Shown here: positions 1 through 9,380 of the stretch, in pieces | How the letters are laid out: every line of letters begins with the position of its first letter | Position numbering within the stretch: the first letter of the stretch is position 1 | Assembly: GCA_003427395.1 (NCBI GenBank) | Contig: BFEA01000133.1 | Coordinates: forward strand, 1,546,059-1,573,107 | Length of the DNA stretch: 27,049 bases | Source: Chara braunii | Lineage: Eukaryota; Streptophyta; Charophyceae; Charales; Characeae | Direction of reading: 5' to 3' | The notes under the pieces: generated by a model | Told to the model about the DNA's origin: nothing | Database searches by the model: none | Seen by the model: only the letters and a program-made list of their open reading frames with translations | Made by a program: the position numbers and the translations under genes

Positions 1-60
<60 letters not shown>
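1..60. repeat. (GA)n microsatellite followed by a G run
   Basis: Positions 1-50 are pure GA repeats and 51-60 are ten G. The window opens in this tract and closes in a (CT)n tract, so the sequenced segment probably starts and stops where microsatellites broke assembly. No coding content. Confidence 0.97.
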
Positions 61-1403
61 TTGAGATGGACGGGCTTGGAGTTGCAAGTTTCCTTGTCTT
101 TTCCTTTGTTTTTGTATACAAGTTTTCATTGCGGCTCGGGCAATTCGCCCTTATTTTCTTTCGGCATCCTTGTTTCGATGTAGACCCTTGCATGGTGTCG
201 ATCCTTCCTTTTCTGTGTGTATTGGATGAACGAGTTCGGATGGAATGATATGCTTGTTGTTTTTGCCTAATCATCATCGTTGCTTATCACTTTGATGTGT
301 TGTCCTCACAATAAGAGTTTGATATTGTTGAGGTGTCTGATGTGTGCGATGTCATTTTGCATGATCGGAAATGATTGTTTGCGGGATCACTGAATGATTA
401 GATGATTGGATGGGTATCTATGCCACTTGGCGATTTTGCATATAGGATTGAACTCTCACTTTTGCATGAGAATCAATCAACAGGCCTGTGTACAACCGAA
501 CACCTTGTGTGCGCACGTTCTGATCAGCGCGGCCTACACGTGTCCACACACGGGCAATTCGCGACCACTGATGAACCTGGCACCTCCAGTAATGGGATAA
601 GCGCGAAATTTCCTTTTTACGAGAATCTGAGCCGGTGGGAATCTCCGCCCCCATACTCGAAAATTCCCTTGTCAATCGAAGTACGATCCGATGCGTGCAG
701 AAGGTTCTCACTACGCCATAGCTAGTAATCCGCCGGAATGCCAAGATGTCGTACCTCACGGCCCTTGAAGGATGGCGGGATCCAGAGTACAGTGAATATA
801 TTCCGCCGTGCCATAACCAGCGACCTGAGGGCTCCCGACTACCCAACTATGTATAACACGCAATATTTTATATCCCTCGGCTTCGTCGTTATCGCCACCA
901 ATTTCCTTCCCTTCCACATCCTCCTCCCATACCACCAGCTCACAGTGGTTCCGTGGAACTCCATAGCCCCGTATTGGCCCCACACGCCATGCAGAAATTG
1001 CAGACGACGCGGCAACCTCTGAGCCTCTGGAATTACGGAGCCTAACCATACCAGGCGACGACAATCGACACATGTCCACACCCGAAAGTCCGACCCATAA
1101 AAACCGCAAACCCTCACAAGCGGACCTCTCCCGAACCGCCGTCCCTAGAACGGGCGGATCGGACAACCCACGATGCACCACGCATGCCATCTGCCTTATG
1201 CTACACGACATCGACCGCCATCAGGCTGAAAGTAACCTGTCCCTTAGCCTCATTGCACCTATGCCCCTGAAACCTCGCCACACGAGATCTCAGTTCTGAC
1301 TTGGGACTCCACCCCCAATTTCCCAAAAATCCTCGGCACACCCCTTTTCGCACTTCCAGGCCCACATCCCACTCCGATCAGGAAGTTGCGTCGGGCGTGA
1401 GGT
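61..1403 (+). repeat. 5' LTR, 3' portion (U5 side), partial
   Basis: The right edge is set by the primer-binding site that follows at once. The last ~100 bases resemble 13430-13523: both carry a run of C after GACTC, then CCAAAAAYCCTCGGC, ACACCCCT and GGGCGTRAGG. Upstream, about 735-1020 encodes a peptide resembling one in the downstream LTR. The LTR start lies outside the window or before the (GA)n tract. The copies are strongly diverged, so the insertion is old or the ends come from related but different elements. Positions 61-400 are T-rich leader-like sequence in which I see nothing else. Confidence 0.5.
738..1022 (+). pseudogene. LTR-resident reading frame with a CRxCR motif, 5' copy
   Basis: The 94-codon frame contains LPY at residues 63-65, a PW pair eight residues later, W after seven more, then CRNCRRRG (residues 85-92). 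The same spacing (LPY, PW, W, CRWCRQG) occurs in the product of 12600-13181, next to the other LTR end. Similarity weakens upstream, where only scattered residues agree (GI, R, Y, PT, GF). The frame stops after CRRRGNL, while the other copy continues about 67 residues, so this copy is probably truncated. Function is unknown; the paired cysteines suggest metal binding, by inference only. The start is arbitrary and the frame may extend upstream. Confidence 0.4.
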
Positions 1404-1416
1404 TGGTATCGGAGCC
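1404..1416 (+). promoter_or_regulatory. Primer-binding site for initiator-Met tRNA
   Basis: TGGTATCGGAGCC matches 12 of 13 bases of the common LTR-retrotransposon primer-binding sequence TGGTATCAGAGCC, complementary to the 3' end of initiator methionine tRNA. It sits directly after the LTR end and about 150 bases before the gag start, which is the expected place. It would prime minus-strand cDNA synthesis. Confidence 0.75.
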
Positions 1417-1562
1417 GACACGTGGCAGGATTATAGGATTCATAGGGCGACAACTGAGATCGAAGCGATCTGGCTAACAGAGGGCGACCTCGACCCCGGA
1501 ACGTGCATCGACGCAATCCCGTCGTTACAAGAAGCCGGTCTGCGGCTCGACGGGCGGCTAAC

Positions 1563-2666
1563 ATGAACGCTAATCAACAGAATCCAAATCCACAACAGAA
1601 CCCCAACCAACAACTAAATCCTAATCAACCCGCACCACAAGCACTGGCACCCATGGCCCCACCTACCTATTCGATCCCGCTCACCATGTTGCTGGAGCAT
1701 GGCTGGCCACGCTCCGAGCTCAACAGTACGACGACAACGAGGCACAGGTAAACATTCCCGCTCGATTAGGGGGAGACACTCAACATTGGTTCAGCGCCTA
1801 TATATGGGTTGATCTCCCGACATTCAAGCGAGACTTTATGAACCGATTCGATTATATCCATTCGGAACAGGCCCTTTTTATGATTAAAGATCGAGTCCAA
1901 AAACCCCTCGAGTCTGTCACTGAGTACCAAAATCGATTTTACTGAATGTTTGTAAAAACCGAACAGGTAGGTAGAGACTTGTTTATTGACGGACTTCGCA
2001 GCAGAGCGATGAGGGCAAAACTGCGAAAACAGTTCTCCCCCATCAATCACACGCTGCAATAGATCATGGCGGCCGCCGAAGAGATGGAACGAAAATTCGC
2101 TGCAAGTTTCATATAAGGAGAAGATTATCCTAGGGAAGGAGACTCGTCCGAACTGGCGAGAGCTAAGGCCGAGCTGTCCGCGCTACAAAATAAGTTCGAA
2201 AACATGGGATTTGTGTCTGGCCTTGTCACCTACTTGGAACAGATTAGCCCCAAACGACCAGCCTGGGTGTGATTACGGGCATGCTAGTTCCCGTGATGAC
2301 GACACCGCACCTCCGATCAAAAGTCCCGCACGACCGAATGAATCAACCGCCTTATTGGAACTGACCAAAACACTGGTCAATCTGATCCAGGAAAGCAAGA
2401 AGGAACAACGGGAACACAATGCTCGAATAGAGGCGATGATGAGGTCAATGCGACCGATAGGAGTACGTGCCGCCCCGATTCAACACTGGCTGGCTCCAGC
2501 ACCCGCTCTCGGAGGGGCCGCTGGTAATCTGAACGTCTGTTACACGTGTCACCAACCTGGGCATATAGCCCGGGATTGCCCTCATCGACCCCTACAACCA
2601 TGGATCGGAGCCGCACCAGTATCAGCAGCCCCGGTCGCTAATGGGCCGGGACGAGTAGGAGCGTAA
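1563..2666 (+). pseudogene. gag: Ty3/gypsy gag (capsid and CCHC nucleocapsid), broken
   Basis: ATG at 1563 opens an N/Q/P-rich leader. The frame shifts near 1730. Frame 2 from 1727 then reads as a retrotransposon capsid: a GGDTQHW segment, a TFKRDFMNRF segment, an ESVTEYQNRF segment and a LFIDGLRSRAMRAKL segment, matching the usual W..F...F pattern of the retrotransposon gag family. In-frame stops occur near 1944 and 2057, and the frame shifts again before 2211. The C-terminal part (2211-2666) has the zinc knuckle CYTCHQPGHIARDC at 2538-2579 (C-x2-C-x4-H-x4-C), which binds RNA in such proteins. A TAA at 2664 separates it from the protease region in the same frame. Non-functional as it stands. 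Confidence 0.85.
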
Positions 2667-4163
2667 ATGGAGGAAATGGAAGGCGCGTTAGCTACGACGG
2701 AAGAAGCCGCCGAGCTCATTCCGTTGGATCAGTACATCACACTTGGTTACCCGGGATTGGGCATGATTGGAACAATTAGACCCGCCCCGGAACAAAGGAA
2801 AGTGGCGGAGTGGCGACCTTCTCCAGGAGAAATGGAGTCGGGAGGACCCACCTTCGTCACCGGGGAAATTGACGTCTTGAACATTGTATGGGCATTAGAT
2901 CATTGGATCCCTCTTCCGATCGGCCATCTACTCTCAATATCAGAACAAGCCAATGAGCGCATGTTGCAACATTGCAAGGCAAACCGGAAGCGGTTCGCCC
3001 TCGCTCGAACAGCAAACACAAAAGCGAAAAGCCCGTCGCCAGATGAACACGCTGCTGGTACTTCGGACCCCATACGTTTGGGACTAATCCTGAAAAATGA
3101 TCACTTCCTGCGGATTAAGGCAATTCCATGGAAATCCGCACAATGTGGTATCGAAGTATGGGGAATCCCATACAACGCCATTATTGATTCTGGAGCAGCT
3201 GTCTTAGCTATCTTACTACGAGTAGTTGAAAGGGCAGAAAGAAAGAAAGATCTGATCATGCTTACTGAGAAGGATCAACTCGTCTCAGTAGATGAAGAAA
3301 AGATAAAAACAGTGGGACGAATGACCAACGTTGCTTTTCGATTGGGTAAGGTGCACGCTCTGGGAGATGTCGTAGTGTTAGACGTCAACACTTATGATGT
3401 TCTTTCTGGCTTACCTGCTGTTATGGCTCTGCGAGTCAACTTGGACTTCGAAAGACGATCGATTATCCTCCGAAATACGGGAGGAAAACCCTACGCCATA
3501 CCTATGAGGCTGACCCTTCGTAATTCTGTTAATGTAGCCTCACAAGTTTCTCAGGTAATGGCGGGAACTCTCCGGGTGATCACCTGGGAAAACTGCGTGG
3601 ACGATGAGCAATCATCGCAAAATATGGACAGCAGTGACGAGGACGATGCGGTGATTCTGGAGTTAGCGCAACAACACATCTGTTACCCTGCACAACGAGC
3701 GAACGCTAAACCGTTGAACCTGACCGATCGAAACCTGAAAAGAACACAAGCGATGCGTCTGGGAGAACCTCTCGTACAAATATCAAGGATGGTCGATTCT
3801 TTGGAACCCCCTCGAACCCTGTACGAAGGTATTTCCCCTCTCCTTGTGCGATACAACGACAAGAGACACTTCTGCGACATCACGGGCCTCCCGCGATCTC
3901 TTTTGCCACCTGCAAAAGAGATACGATTACTACGCTTAGGGGCGGAAGCCAATTCTTTGGAACCCCCTGAGCGCCCCGAAACTGGACTCGGAATCAAAAT
4001 CGCGACCAAATTGGTGCCATGGCAAGACATCCGCGATGGAGTGACCTCGGAAGAACACGTGGTCATCCAAGAAGAAGATGTGCGAATAACGGTGACGATA
4101 TTTTCTTGGTGGTTGGATAACTCGTCTATTTTCGCACCCCGCCTGAAACCACAAAGCGGGTAA
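2667..4163 (+). pseudogene. Ty3/gypsy aspartic protease region of pol
   Basis: This 498-codon open frame lies in the frame of the gag C-terminus, directly after its TAA, so gag and pol were probably one polyprotein. The retropepsin active site is IIDSGA, with the catalytic Asp codon at 3186-3188. About 70 residues later comes the NTYDVLSGLPAVMAL segment and then LDFERRSIILR, the standard second half of gag-type aspartyl proteases. The flanking regions (2667-3100, 3560-4163) are linker-like with no domain I recognise. The uninterrupted length suggests this part was lost to decay later than gag, or is conserved by chance. Protease function is inferred from motifs only. Confidence 0.8.
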
Positions 4164-4204
4164 GTACAAAACAGATCGACATGCAGATATGGAACCAGTC
4201 GTAA

Positions 4205-4378
4205 GAATTGCACGTGCCCCACTACGTACCCAACGAGATCCACCACCTCATCGCGGACATCCTAAAGGAACACCAGGGAGCGATTAGCGTGACGGACACA
4301 GACATTGGACTATCACTGGTCATACAACATGAGATTCAAACTGGAAACCACCCCCCGATCCACTGTAAACCTTACAGA
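4205..4378 (+). pseudogene. Start of the Ty3/gypsy reverse transcriptase, truncated
   Basis: The frame starting at 4205 reads through IADILKEHQGAISVTDTDIG and ends in VIQHEIQTGNHPPIHCKPYR, the conserved entry into Ty3/gypsy RT (H-x-I-x-T-G...P-I...PYR). Homology stops abruptly at 4378 with TAG, and the next bases are a purine-rich stretch unrelated to pol. The polymerase palm motifs are absent from the window, so the break at about 4379 is a deletion or insertion junction. The two frames differ (2667-4163 in frame 0, this one in frame 2), so a frameshift also lies between. Confidence 0.75.
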
Positions 4379-4753
4379 TAGGAGGGAGTGAAGGGGAAGA
4401 GGTTGTGGGTGAGAGAGATGGCTCTATAAGTTTCCTTGGAGAAAGGGAGGAAGGGGGGGGGAGTAACTCACGTTTTCTTGATTAAACTTTCTGTTCTGTC
4501 TTTCATTTCCATCCATTACAAATTCCAGATTTTAATCATTGTCTTCTAAAACCAGTAAATAGTCTATATTTATCAACTAATCAATTAATTATCACCCAAT
4601 CATCATCTAGATCATCAACTAATTAATCAACCTATTCATCATTCAAGTCATCAGCTAATTAATCATCTGATTCACCAACTTAATAATATATCTTATTAAT
4701 CTTCTCTTATTTATCTGAAATCTGTATCTATGTATCTCTAGACTGACTAAAAA

Positions 4754-4804
4754 GGTATTTTTTAAATACCTAGATAACTATAAGGTATTTCTTCAAATAC
4801 CTTA
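4754..4804. repeat. Two adjacent hairpin-forming inverted repeats
   Basis: GGTATTT (4754-4760) pairs with AAATACC (4764-4770) over a 3-base loop. TAAGGTATTT (4781-4790) pairs perfectly with AAATACCTTA (4795-4804) over the loop CTTC. Both stems share the GGTATTT core. There is no coding context, so no terminator role is claimed. Confidence 0.75.
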
Positions 4805-4812
4805 AAAACTAA

Positions 4813-4897
4813 ACTGAAAATCCAAGTTATTTGTTCTCAACTTCTCAATTTTTATTTTATTTTTTCATGTGCTTTCTTTATCGGGCGAAGTGCCACA

Positions 4898-4943
<46 letters not shown>

Positions 4944-5002
4944 CTTGTATAGGTGAAGTGCCACGTGGCAGAAACATTAACTACAACTTCCACGAGCCCA
5001 GA

Positions 5003-5035
<33 letters not shown>

Positions 5036-5352
5036 TCTTCAGTAGGTGAAGTGCCACGTGGCAGAAGCATTAACCACAACTTCCACCTCACAACTCCTTA
5101 ATTTCAGGTGGGAAATTCCAACGGTAATTCGTTGCTTTCCCTCATCTTCATGGACTCGAGTATTCACTACTCTCGATCAATTATCCAGAAATAACTAGAC
5201 TGAAAATCCAAGTTATTTGTTTTTAACTTCTCAATTTTTATTTTATTTTTTTCTCACAACTCCTTAATTTCAGGTGAGAAATTCCAACGGTAATTCGTTG
5301 CTTTCCCTCATCTTCATGGAATCGACTATTCACTACTCTCCATCAATTATCA
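4813..5352 (+). repeat. Nested direct repeats R1, R2 and R3 with (CT)n tracts
   Basis: Three short units are each present twice. R1 (starts ACTGAAAATCCAAG) lies at 4813-4866 and 5199-5252. R2 (AGGTGAAGTGCCACGTGGCA...) lies at 4951-4993 and 5044-5086, with a partial copy near 4884. R3 (starts CTCACAACTCC) lies at 5087-5187 and 5253-5352. (CT)n tracts at 4899-4940 and 5003-5036 precede the R2 copies. The copies differ by only a few bases, so the duplications are recent compared with the surrounding retrotransposon decay. Confidence 0.85.
4959..5063. promoter_or_regulatory. Two G-box palindromes
   Basis: TGCCACGTGGCA, a perfect 12-base palindrome with a CACGTG core, occurs at 4959-4970 and again at 5052-5063 within the R2 units. 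CACGTG is the G-box bound by plant bZIP and bHLH factors. With no gene beside it, a regulatory role is only a possibility. Confidence 0.35.
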
Positions 5353-5499
5353 AGAAATTTTTATTTTCTTTTGTCTCATTAGCACTCAATTTTAGGATCC
5401 TAGAATTTAATCTGGAGATCTAAATGCCTAGTGCTTTTTTCTTTACTAAGGGAGCCTACATTCTTTTTTCTCCTCCAGTGAGCTATGATGATTTGCTTT

Positions 5500-5870
5500 T
5501 GGAGGATGGTGGTTGGGTGTTGAGGGGGAGAGCTCTGCTCCGCAGGGGCTTCACAAGGTGGGGGATGAATGCCCCGAAGGGGGTGGGGCCAGAGTGTGGG
5601 GATTGCCCTATTCTGGGGCTGGGATAGATATACAATGCAACATCATATCCTAGCGGGGGCAGATTAGGGTAGAGGTTTGCCAAAGGCATACTTTAGGTGG
5701 GAATTGGATATCTTTGAAGGAACAAGGGGGAGGGGGTCTGTCCCAAGCTGGGGCCAATGGAGAATGCCTGCAATCATGGCGATTCTCTACGGTGGAGGCA
5801 GCGTTGGGACAAGGGGGAAGGTGAGGGGGGGGGAGGAGATTTCTCCAATATTTTTCCAAGCTTAACTGCT
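5500..5870 (+). repeat. G-rich dispersed repeat, copy 1
   Basis: This segment is the reverse complement counterpart of 23130-23480 and 23555-23830. Shared landmarks are GAGGGGGAGAGCTC, GGGCTTCAC, ATCATATCCTAGCGG-like and GCATACTTTAGGTGGGA blocks in the same order. Short open frames on both strands are by-products of base bias. In this window the family always lies inside the poly(A) retroposon block, upstream of the (CAT)n and 3' tail. Runs of G (5727-5738, 5823-5835) could form quadruplexes. Confidence 0.75.
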
Positions 5871-6109
5871 AGTGCTATGTATGGGACTGAGAGACAGACG
5901 GTTGCCTTTAAAGATCCAGGACAAGCGTGCATAGTTTCGAACTAACCACCAATACTATGGACGTATCAGTTTTCATCTGTTTTTTCTTTCCTGGCGATAT
6001 CTTAGTTTCTCTCTAGTTTGGCCACAGTATTTAAGCGGTGGTAGAAGCCTGGCCGACGCCTGACACATATGTGTTGTTCTTTTTCTCTTGGTTTGCCGAT
6101 GCCAGGACG

Positions 6110-6190
6110 ACGCTGGCCGGTGCCGGGGCGTAGCCTTGTAACCTGTTTATAGCAGGGGCGTGAGGCCTGGTAGAGAGATCTGGGGACTCG
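6110..6190 (+). repeat. Retroposon internal block (GACGACGCTGGCCGG)
   Basis: The sequence from GACGACGCTGGCCGG through GTAGAGAGATCTGGGGA matches the reverse complement of 22895-22975, and more weakly the reverse complement of 22775-22860. The order (G-rich block, this block, (CAT)n, tail, poly(A)) is the same as in the minus-strand insertion at 22448-25056, so both are copies of one retroposon family. Confidence 0.65.
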
Positions 6191-6430
6191 TCGAGGGAGG
6201 AAGGCAATCCAGTGGTGGACTGGGGAAGACTGTCATGACAAACCTAAGGGGCTGGGGTTTAGTCTTGCCAGGGAGAACACGACAGCTATAGCCGGTTTTT
6301 GGCTAAATAGATATTGCCTTGGAAAGTGTTGTGTCTGATACAGTGGAGGCTAAGCGTTGCTTATGCATTGAGAGGACAAGTGTTGCTGGTATAGTTCATA
6401 GCTTCTCTTGGACTACCATAGATTAGCGCC

Positions 6431-6501
6431 ATCATCATCATCATCATCATAAGCTCTATCAGTAGCCTCAGGGTCACTAGGCCCGGTTCCCAGAAGAAAA
6501 A
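6431..6501 (+). mobile_element. Retroposon 3' tail, short copy
   Basis: A (CAT)n tract is followed by about 50 bases ending in GGTCACTAGGCCCGGTT and then a run of A (6490-6501). The motif just before the A run matches the GGGCACTGGGCCCGTT of the tail at 6780-6913 at all but two or three positions. This suggests a shared 3' end recognised by a retrotransposition machinery, by analogy with SINE/LINE tails. Confidence 0.55.
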
Positions 6502-6616
6502 AAAAAAACATGTTTGGGGTCGTCCCTGACCATTATCAGAAATGAGCATCAGGCATGGGGTTTGTCCACCATACTGTGATGGGCAACCTCATGCCCAATA
6601 CTGCTTTCCAGTCGAA

Positions 6617-6617
6617 G

Positions 6618-6676
<59 letters not shown>

Positions 6677-6716
6677 TAGTATTATTATCTCACAGTTTAC
6701 ATAGAATCAGCAGAAA

Positions 6717-6772
<56 letters not shown>

Positions 6773-6913
6773 TATATGAGGGACGCTGAACCCGGTTCTC
6801 AGCATGTTCGGGTTGGTCAATTCGGGTAAACTGTGAGGACCCCGGCCTCAATCTTCTTATTGGTAATATCAGTCTTGGGCACTGGGCCCGTTTTTTCAAA
6901 AAAAAAAGAAGAC
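6617..6913 (+). mobile_element. Retroposon 3' end: (CAT)n, tail and poly(A)
   Basis: Two (CAT)n tracts (about 6617-6675 and 6719-6772) lead into a tail beginning GAGGGACGCTGAACCCGG (about 6779) and ending TTGGGCACTGGGCCCG with an A run to 6908. The reverse complement of 22465-22560 carries the same tail: GACGCTGA, CTCAGCAT, GACCCCGGCCTCAA, TTGGGCACTGGGCCC. The tail here has about 40 extra bases in the middle (6810-6840). There is no coding capacity, so the element is non-autonomous. Confidence 0.7.
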
Positions 6914-7829
6914 TCAGTTTTTCGCGTGCTTTTCCTACATGCTGAAAGACCAAAGGACAATATTTTCACATGAGCTAAAGAAATTCGGATCAGACTTTAT
7001 ACGGATGAAGTGAACTATAAATCGCCCCTTCTGACCGTTGGGATCTTCAAATAGATTATTCCTCGACATCTTAAGGGTCCGTTGCAGCGGTGTAATCAGG
7101 CCATGAGAGCGGTTTCCCTCACTGGGACTTCAATTTGGTGACGTGTGTTGTTGAGACCACTATGATGACAAAAATATTTTATTTTTATTTATTTATTATT
7201 GTGACCCCGAAGTTTGTAATGCATGTTATGGAGCGACTCGGAGCTCGAGCTAGACAATCATTAGGAGCAGGGCATGGCGTGACTAGAGAGAAGTGAGGAG
7301 GACAATTTTGCAAATCTACCCCGGGGTTTCAACCGAGTTTCGCCTCTCCCCTATTTGTGCAAAAAAATCTGTATGCTTTCGTAGTCGGGGGATGCTGCCT
7401 TGTTCTTGGTAGTGGTTAACTGCTGATTTATCGCTTTTTCAAGGGATTTTCCCATCTACCTTTGTGATTGACAAATCACAGCTATACCCCTGCAAATCGG
7501 AGATCCTGCAGGGGAGACTCTACTAGCTCATCTCTTGCAGATCTCAGATCTACAGGGTGACCACATTTAAGTTATTATCTTTTAAGATTAGAGAAAATTC
7601 TATATGCAACAATGCCGTATTATGTTTAGACTCAAGTGGAGCACGTGACAGGCCAATCTCACCCCTTTCCCCCTGCCTTGTCGCTGAGGACCTCGGAAGT
7701 GGGCACAACGAGCGACATGCGTTGTTGCCCTTCGCCTCAGTGAACAACAGGCGACCCCTCCCCGGGTTTTCTCACACCGGTATAGATGCCACGAACGATG
7801 GTACCGACTAGAGTAGAACGCCCCTTCTA
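6914..7829. other. Unassigned intergenic-type sequence
   Basis: I see no gene or element here. It has an AT-rich stretch near 7170-7200 and small open frames on both strands without family features. It separates the retroposon tail from the integrase and probably contains the right edge of the block that replaced RT/RNase H. Confidence 0.5.
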
Positions 7830-8861
7830 ACGACTCAACGAGTTAGCATCGATACGACAGATATCAATATACCGAAAGGTCCCGTCGATCAGGGTGATCT
7901 CAATGTCCTTCTAGTGGTCGTCGACCGTTTCTCTAAATGGATCGAGGCCTATCCTATGACTAGTCGGAGCTCGCAGGGAGTAACCTGGTATATTAATCGC
8001 TTTTTGTGCATGCATTTGAACGTAGAAGAGGTCCACATGGATAACAGGTTCCAAGGGGAGGTAGAACGGCATCTCGTAAGGGCTGACGTTAAGATCTTGT
8101 ACTCACGAGGACATTGGCCATAGGCCAACGGACTCGTGGGAAACGCCAATCGAATGATTAAAACCGCACTTAGGCGGAACATCACTGGAGGAGATACCAG
8201 GCCCTGGCCGGTCATTGTCGACCACATAGTGGCCGTCCAGCGGGCTACCCCCCATAGCAGTACAGGGGTTTCCCCATTTCAACTGAGAACCAACTTGAAT
8301 AGTATCCCCAAGGTGCAGTTGTCACCCCGAGTGGGTACGAAAGTTAGAGCGACCCGGGCTTAACAAGGGGAAAAGGCCCAACATTACATGGATCTGATGG
8401 CTAGGACCTACCCCGCGTTAGCCCACAGGCGACAGAGGGCCGTGGATCAGACGCACCAGCGGCAGATCAGAGATTACGAGAACCGACATGCCTCCGCTGG
8501 TCCACTGCCCCGCTATAAGATCGGGGATCTAGTGCAGGTACGAAAATCCGCGCGCTCCTCCAAGATCCACCCTCACTATACTGGCATTTACGAGGTGATG
8601 GAAGTTGGCGCGCAAGGCCAGCACTCTGTGAAGTTGATCCCCCGGCACAGCGCACAGGCTAGACCACTGACTCGCCACGCTGCTGGCCTTCACCCAGTCC
8701 AGCCATCGCTGGATCGCGAGCGGGCTCAGGCCCCGTCCCAACCTTCTCCCGCAGCTTCCTCATCCTCACTTGCTTCTTCTTCTTCCTCTTTCCAATCCAC
8801 TTCGTCGTTTGGGGTTGAGGACTCGATCGCGCAGGATGAGCCAGCAACAGCAGGGGAATGA
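7830..8861 (+). pseudogene. Ty3/gypsy integrase, broken
   Basis: One frame (frame 0) reads from 7830 to 8861 with two in-frame stops (TAG 8121, TAA 8361). The core starts SIDTTDINIPKG (candidate first Asp at 7851) and continues LLVVVDRFSKWIEAYP, the classic retroviral-type integrase segment. The second Asp lies in VHMDNRF (8040-8042). The block that should hold the catalytic Glu reads ANGLVGNANR, with Gly (8139-8141) where Glu is expected, so even without the stops the enzyme would be inactive. The C-terminal part (8388-8861) has a basic region, YKIGDLVQVRKSARSSKI, and HYTGIYEVMEV, as in GPY/F-type C-terminal modules. No chromodomain is evident. It ends in a Ser/Pro-rich tail. Confidence 0.85.
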
Positions 8862-9237
8862 GCCAATTGAGCACTTCCAAACTTCGATCGCGGATCACTT
8901 ATTGCGGCATCGATTCAATGATGATCGGCAGTTGCGGTATGACGTCCAGCAGGTGAATGTACCCGGGCCCAACATCGCAGATCTCGCCATGTACTCGCTC
9001 TTGAGCGAACGAGTAACATACGCGGGGGTGTACGTGAATGCCACGCAGGTGCCTGGTCGGAAAACCACCAGGGTGTTCATCGAGTTCCGCGCTCTCCAAG
9101 TGGCCGCCAACTTCGCGCACAGCGTCGCCACTTTCATTGGCGACTTGACGCTCCTGGACGATCGACACCAAGAACCAGTGTGGAACTTCTTGCGAGAGTA
9201 CGCGGTGCAGGAAGCGAGATCGGTGGTACGCTCATAG
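8836..9237 (+). CDS. Unknown ORF A after integrase
   Basis: ATG at 8836 lies inside the end of integrase and overlaps it by 26 bases in the +1 frame. The product is about 133 residues: an N-terminal Q-rich stretch, then EHFQTSIADHLLRHRF and a YAGVYVNATQVPGRKTTRVF segment. I recognise no family and see no signal peptide or membrane segment, so it does not look like an envelope protein. A frameshift near 9225 may have cut it, since frame 0 continues to 9380 with plausible protein before ORF B starts at 9381. The compact, overlapping layout suggests an accessory retrotransposon gene. The YxG...R...A pattern recalls one in ORF C (10560-10660), possibly a duplicated domain. Confidence 0.5.
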   Translation: MSQQQQGNEPIEHFQTSIADHLLRHRFNDDRQLRYDVQQVNVPGPNIADLAMYSLLSERVTYAGVYVNATQVPGRKTTRVFIEFRALQVAANFAHSVATFIGDLTLLDDRHQEPVWNFLREYAVQEARSVVRS

Positions 9238-9380
9238 GGAAGGGGCCAGCGATTCACGCGTATCACGCACTGTTGCGCCGGACGCCGGACGGACCGCTGG
9301 CACTTGTGCCTCAATTGCCCGCGCTTCTCCCCCCCCTTGATCCTTTAAACATCCAAGCCATCCCCGCCCCCTCATACTAA

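Larger units (their letters stand above)
4379..5400. other. Non-coding, AT-rich block with short duplications
   Basis: No credible gene. The segment starts with purine-rich sequence (4379-4461), then a TAAT/ATCA-rich stretch (4530-4740), two small hairpins (4754-4804), and a set of nested direct repeats with (CT)n tracts (4813-5352). It replaces the RT/RNase H region of the surrounding Ty3/gypsy element. Confidence 0.7.

Noticed and set aside
418-1211. Minus-strand frames opposite the 5' LTR
   Set aside because: They are open by base composition; the conserved protein pattern is on the plus strand.
4813-5352. CRISPR-like array
   Set aside because: Repeats are few, unequal and adjacent, without regular spacers, and the DNA is eukaryotic.
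5424-5945. Short frames on both strands over the G-rich repeat
   Set aside because: The region recurs as a non-coding repeat at 23130-23830 where the frames are not preserved.
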